This document shows, in pieces, positions 6,102-7,884 of a DNA stretch of 7,884 bases (positions are counted from its first letter, which is position 1; every line of letters begins with the position of its first letter). The notes under the pieces were generated by a model. The model worked only from the letters and a program-made list of their open reading frames with translations, did no database searches and had not been told where the DNA came from. The position numbers were made by a program, and so were the translations under genes. The DNA comes from Mesorhizobium sp. (GTDB taxonomy: Bacteria > Pseudomonadota > Alphaproteobacteria > Rhizobiales > Rhizobiaceae). The stretch covers positions 1-7,884 of the forward strand of contig JAUYMV010000178.1 of NCBI GenBank assembly GCA_030698645.1, given 5' to 3'.

Positions 6102-6412
6102 GATCTCTCCGCTTCGCTCCCCCAAGTCTCGCGTGGATCGGCGCGCCGCGCAACGGCTTTCCGCCCTCATCGAAACCGGCGGCAATTGAGCCGGAACCGC
6201 CAATTCTGTTTCAGGTCAAGATCACAGGAGGTGGCTTCCCCTCACTGGCTCTGACAAGCGGCCGTACTGCTGACCGCGATCATTCCGGTCTGATATCGAC
6301 GCCATGTCAGCCGCTAAGGGCAACTCGATCGTCGGCTGAATGCCGACCTTCCGGGAGACCGCTGAAAAAGTGGAGCTACCTTATCCCTTCACCGCGCGCG
6401 CCGATTCTCTGC
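6102..6412. other. Intergenic region between divergent transcription units
   Basis: This stretch of about 310 bases holds no gene I can support. It contains the leader of the small membrane gene and a TCAGCCG/CGGCTGA inverted repeat at 6307-6339 (19-base spacing). An SD-like AGGAGGTGG at 6226-6234 leads only to a seven-codon frame. The base composition is less GC-rich and coding-like than its neighbours. I see no tRNA, transposase fragment or attachment site. Confidence 0.5.
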
Positions 6413-6442
6413 TTGACGTGTGACTATAAGGTCACCTATAGT
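6413..6442 (+). promoter_or_regulatory. Predicted promoter of the ArsR-SRPBCC operon
   Basis: TTGACG (6413-6418) is followed by 18 bases and TATAGT (6437-6442), or by 17 bases and CTATAG. This is close to the alphaproteobacterial housekeeping pattern TTGAC-N17-CTATAT. Seven bases below the -10 lies the ATG at 6450, so the transcript would start at or within a few bases of the start codon. Confidence 0.6.
6423..6442. promoter_or_regulatory. Near-palindromic operator overlapping the -10 element
   Basis: ACTATA-A-GGT-C-ACC-TATAGT is an inverted repeat, perfect apart from one extra A in the left arm. It covers the spacer and the -10 of the predicted promoter. ArsR-family regulators usually bind such imperfect 12-2-12-type palindromes over their own promoters, so autorepression by the downstream gene product is the natural reading. 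Confidence 0.6.
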
Positions 6443-6449
6443 GCCCGCT

Positions 6450-7328
6450 ATGGATGACGAAGTCTTCAAGGCGCTTGCCGATCCGACGCGCCGCAGCCTG
6501 CTCGATGAGCTGTTCGAGCGGGACGGCCAGACGCTGAGCGCGCTTGAAAAGCGACTTCCGATGACGCGCTTCGGCGTCATGAAGCACCTGCGGCTGCTGG
6601 AGAATGCCGGGTTGGTAGTGACGAGGAAAGTGGGGCGCGAGAAGCACCATTTCCTTAACCCCGTGCCGATCCGACTGATCTACGACCGCTGGGTGAACAA
6701 ATACACCGAGCGCTGGGCCGTGACGCTCACGGACCTGAAGCGACAACTCGAGGAGGTAATGATGGAACCTATCCACGTCCCGCACCAGGTGCCGCTGGTG
6801 CCGTCTCCGGAAGGCGAGGGCGCGATGGCAGTGTTCGAAATCTACATCAAGACGACGCCGGAACGCCTCTGGCAGGCGATCACAGATCCGAGGATGCGGG
6901 CGCGGTATAATTTCGGGGTCGAGGTTCATTCACAATGGACGCCCGGCTCGCGCTATGTGACCTCCGTCCCGGCCGGCGCGGACCACCCGGAACTGCACAT
7001 CACCGAAGGCGAGAACCTGGAGGTCGATCGCCCCCGGCGGCTTGTGCAGAGCTTCCGCGCCCTGTGGAGCGACGAAGTGAAAGCCGCCGGCTTCTCGCGC
7101 GTGACCTGGGAGATCGTTCCCGTGGGCGATTCCTGCCGGCTCACTGTCATCCACGATCGCATGCCCAAGGATGCGCAACCCGAGCTCTATGGCGGCTGGC
7201 CGATGGTGCTTTCCGGCCTCAAGACCCTGCTGGAAACGGGTGAGCTGCTCACCACCCCCGGATCGCTGCTTTACATGCGCGGACAGCAAGATGAGGTGCG
7301 AAATTCAGCCGATGGAGAAGCCAAATGA
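6450..7328 (+). CDS. ArsR-family regulator fused to an SRPBCC/AHSA1 domain
   Basis: The 292-residue protein has two domains. Residues 1-95 are an ArsR-type winged helix: FKALADPTRRSLLDELF opens it, LPMTRFGVMKHLRLLENAGLV (37-57) is the helix-turn-helix, and residues 58-70 form the wing. There is no ELCVC-type metal-binding motif, so metal sensing is not indicated. Residues 125-270 are an SRPBCC/AHSA1 domain (TTPERLWQAITDPRMRARYNFG ... GGWPMVLSGLKTLLETG), a fold that binds hydrophobic ligands and could be the sensor. Most relatives keep these as two adjacent genes. ATG 6450 is preferred over in-frame GTG 6420 because the GTG lies upstream of the operator and -10. No Shine-Dalgarno precedes ATG 6450, which fits a leaderless mRNA. 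An in-frame AGGAGG at 6751-6756 precedes ATGs at 6759 and 6762 at the domain junction. The next gene overlaps it by ATGA. Confidence 0.9.
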   Translation: MDDEVFKALADPTRRSLLDELFERDGQTLSALEKRLPMTRFGVMKHLRLLENAGLVVTRKVGREKHHFLNPVPIRLIYDRWVNKYTERWAVTLTDLKRQLEEVMMEPIHVPHQVPLVPSPEGEGAMAVFEIYIKTTPERLWQAITDPRMRARYNFGVEVHSQWTPGSRYVTSVPAGADHPELHITEGENLEVDRPRRLVQSFRALWSDEVKAAGFSRVTWEIVPVGDSCRLTVIHDRMPKDAQPELYGGWPMVLSGLKTLLETGELLTTPGSLLYMRGQQDEVRNSADGEAK

Positions 7329-7744
7329 CTGCCGCGCGGATCAATCCCGCTGCCGTCGTCATCGCAGGCGTCACCGCCTTTACGTTCAGCCTAGCCTGGT
7401 ACAGCCCGCTCCTGTTCGGCAGTATCTGGATTGACGCGAAAGGTGCGGAGGCGACCACAATGGCGCCATGGAAGTTCTTTGTGGCGCCCCTGCGCGAATT
7501 GTTCACGGCCTGGTTTCTCGCTTGGCTGATCGGCCGCCTCGGCATTGCTGACTGGAAAGCCGCAGCCGGCCTCGGCGCCCTTCTCTGGGCCGCGTTCTAT
7601 GTGGTCCAACTCGCGGGCGCGGTGATCTTCGACGGCATGTCTCCTGCCCTCGGTGCGGTCCATGCCGGCGACTGGCTGGGCAAAATGCTGATCATGACGA
7701 TTATCGTGAGTGCTTGGCGCAAACGGCAAGCTGAGGCTACATGA
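7325..7744 (+). CDS. DUF1761 membrane protein
   Basis: This is a 139-residue integral membrane protein with about four predicted helices (near residues 9-30, 52-71, 79-101 and 118-133). The first helix ends with WYSPLLFGSIW, the signature of the DUF1761 family, whose members have this length and no established function. The start codon overlaps the regulator's stop as ATGA, and GGAG lies seven bases upstream within the end of the regulator gene, so the two are translationally coupled. It is probably the output gene of the ArsR-SRPBCC switch, perhaps a transport or membrane-stress protein, but this is inference from position only. Confidence 0.85.
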   Translation: MTAARINPAAVVIAGVTAFTFSLAWYSPLLFGSIWIDAKGAEATTMAPWKFFVAPLRELFTAWFLAWLIGRLGIADWKAAAGLGALLWAAFYVVQLAGAVIFDGMSPALGAVHAGDWLGKMLIMTIIVSAWRKRQAEAT

Positions 7745-7801
7745 AGGGCAAACTCTTTGGCGGTGGATCGCGCACGACAGCTCAGCCTGCGGCCTTCGAA
7801 C

Positions 7802-7818
7802 CAGGCAAGATTTGCCTG
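7802..7818 (+). terminator. Small hairpin after the DUF1761 gene
   Basis: CAGGCAA-GAT-TTGCCTG is a perfect 7-bp stem with a three-base loop, 57 bases beyond the DUF1761 stop. No U-run follows, so a role in ending the operon transcript is only possible. Confidence 0.3.
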
Positions 7819-7884
7819 AGCGTCCGGAATGCCGGGCGTTGAAGTCGACGTGGGGTGGCCTACTGTATGGCCGCTTTCGCAACT

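Noticed and set aside
6307..6339. TCAGCCG/CGGCTGA inverted repeat in the 6102-6412 gap
   Set aside because: Seven-base arms with a 19-base spacer are expected by chance at this base composition, and the position is not tied to a start or stop.
7741..7842. 33-codon ORF (MKGKLFGGG...) whose ATG overlaps the DUF1761 stop as ATGA
   Set aside because: The overlap is suggestive, but the codon third positions are not GC-rich like its neighbours (about 20 of 32), the product shows no recognisable feature, and it spans a hairpin at 7802-7818.
1..7884. Search for CRISPR arrays, tRNA/rRNA genes, insertion sequences, phage or defence genes
   Set aside because: No spaced direct repeats, cloverleaf-like segments, transposase motifs or target-site duplications were seen. 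The gene content is typical housekeeping or accessory chromosome.

Overview
The window looks like chromosomal DNA of a GC-rich alphaproteobacterium, probably a Rhizobiales/Phyllobacteriaceae-type organism. This rests on very GC-rich third codon positions, c556-type cytochromes, an L-2-haloacid dehalogenase, a Tat-exported YkuD lipoprotein and an ArsR-SRPBCC fusion. The genus is an inference from overall character, not from a marker gene.

Positions 1-1940 (minus strand) form a c-type cytochrome cluster. Two tandem paralogues of cytochrome c556 (cytochrome c' fold) lie at 1503-1940 and 821-1264. They are followed by a diheme cytochrome c that runs off the left edge (1-797) and is spaced 23 bp from the second c556 gene as an operon partner. 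A hairpin separates the two c556 genes, and a perfect palindrome lies in the leader of the second. Positions 2162-3766 (minus strand) carry an Fe-type superoxide dismutase and a fold-type IV aminotransferase annotated as branched-chain. Each is followed by its own terminator-like hairpin, so they are probably separate transcripts.

Positions 3921-5492 (plus strand) hold a complete-looking L-2-haloacid dehalogenase and a Tat/lipobox L,D-transpeptidase (YkuD). The dehalogenase is divergent from the aminotransferase across a 154-bp gap that contains a CTTGACC/GGTCAAG inverted repeat. A 44-nt hairpin follows the transpeptidase stop. Positions 5686-6101 (minus strand) hold two very small one-TM membrane protein genes. 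The second appears to be broken by a one-base deletion in a five-base homopolymer.

Positions 6450-7744 (plus strand) are a two-gene operon. An ArsR-type regulator fused to an SRPBCC/AHSA1 domain overlaps by ATGA with a DUF1761 membrane protein. Its promoter has a -35/-10 pair embedded in a near-palindromic operator and places the transcription start almost at the ATG, which suggests autorepression and a leaderless mRNA. The last 140 bases hold no convincing gene.

Most of the window is ordinary conserved gene content. The least ordinary items are the leaderless/operator arrangement and internal ribosome site of the ArsR-SRPBCC gene, the frameshifted small membrane gene, the unusual active-site residues of the aminotransferase, and the structured RNA-like element after the transpeptidase. 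I do not see a clearly new multi-gene system.
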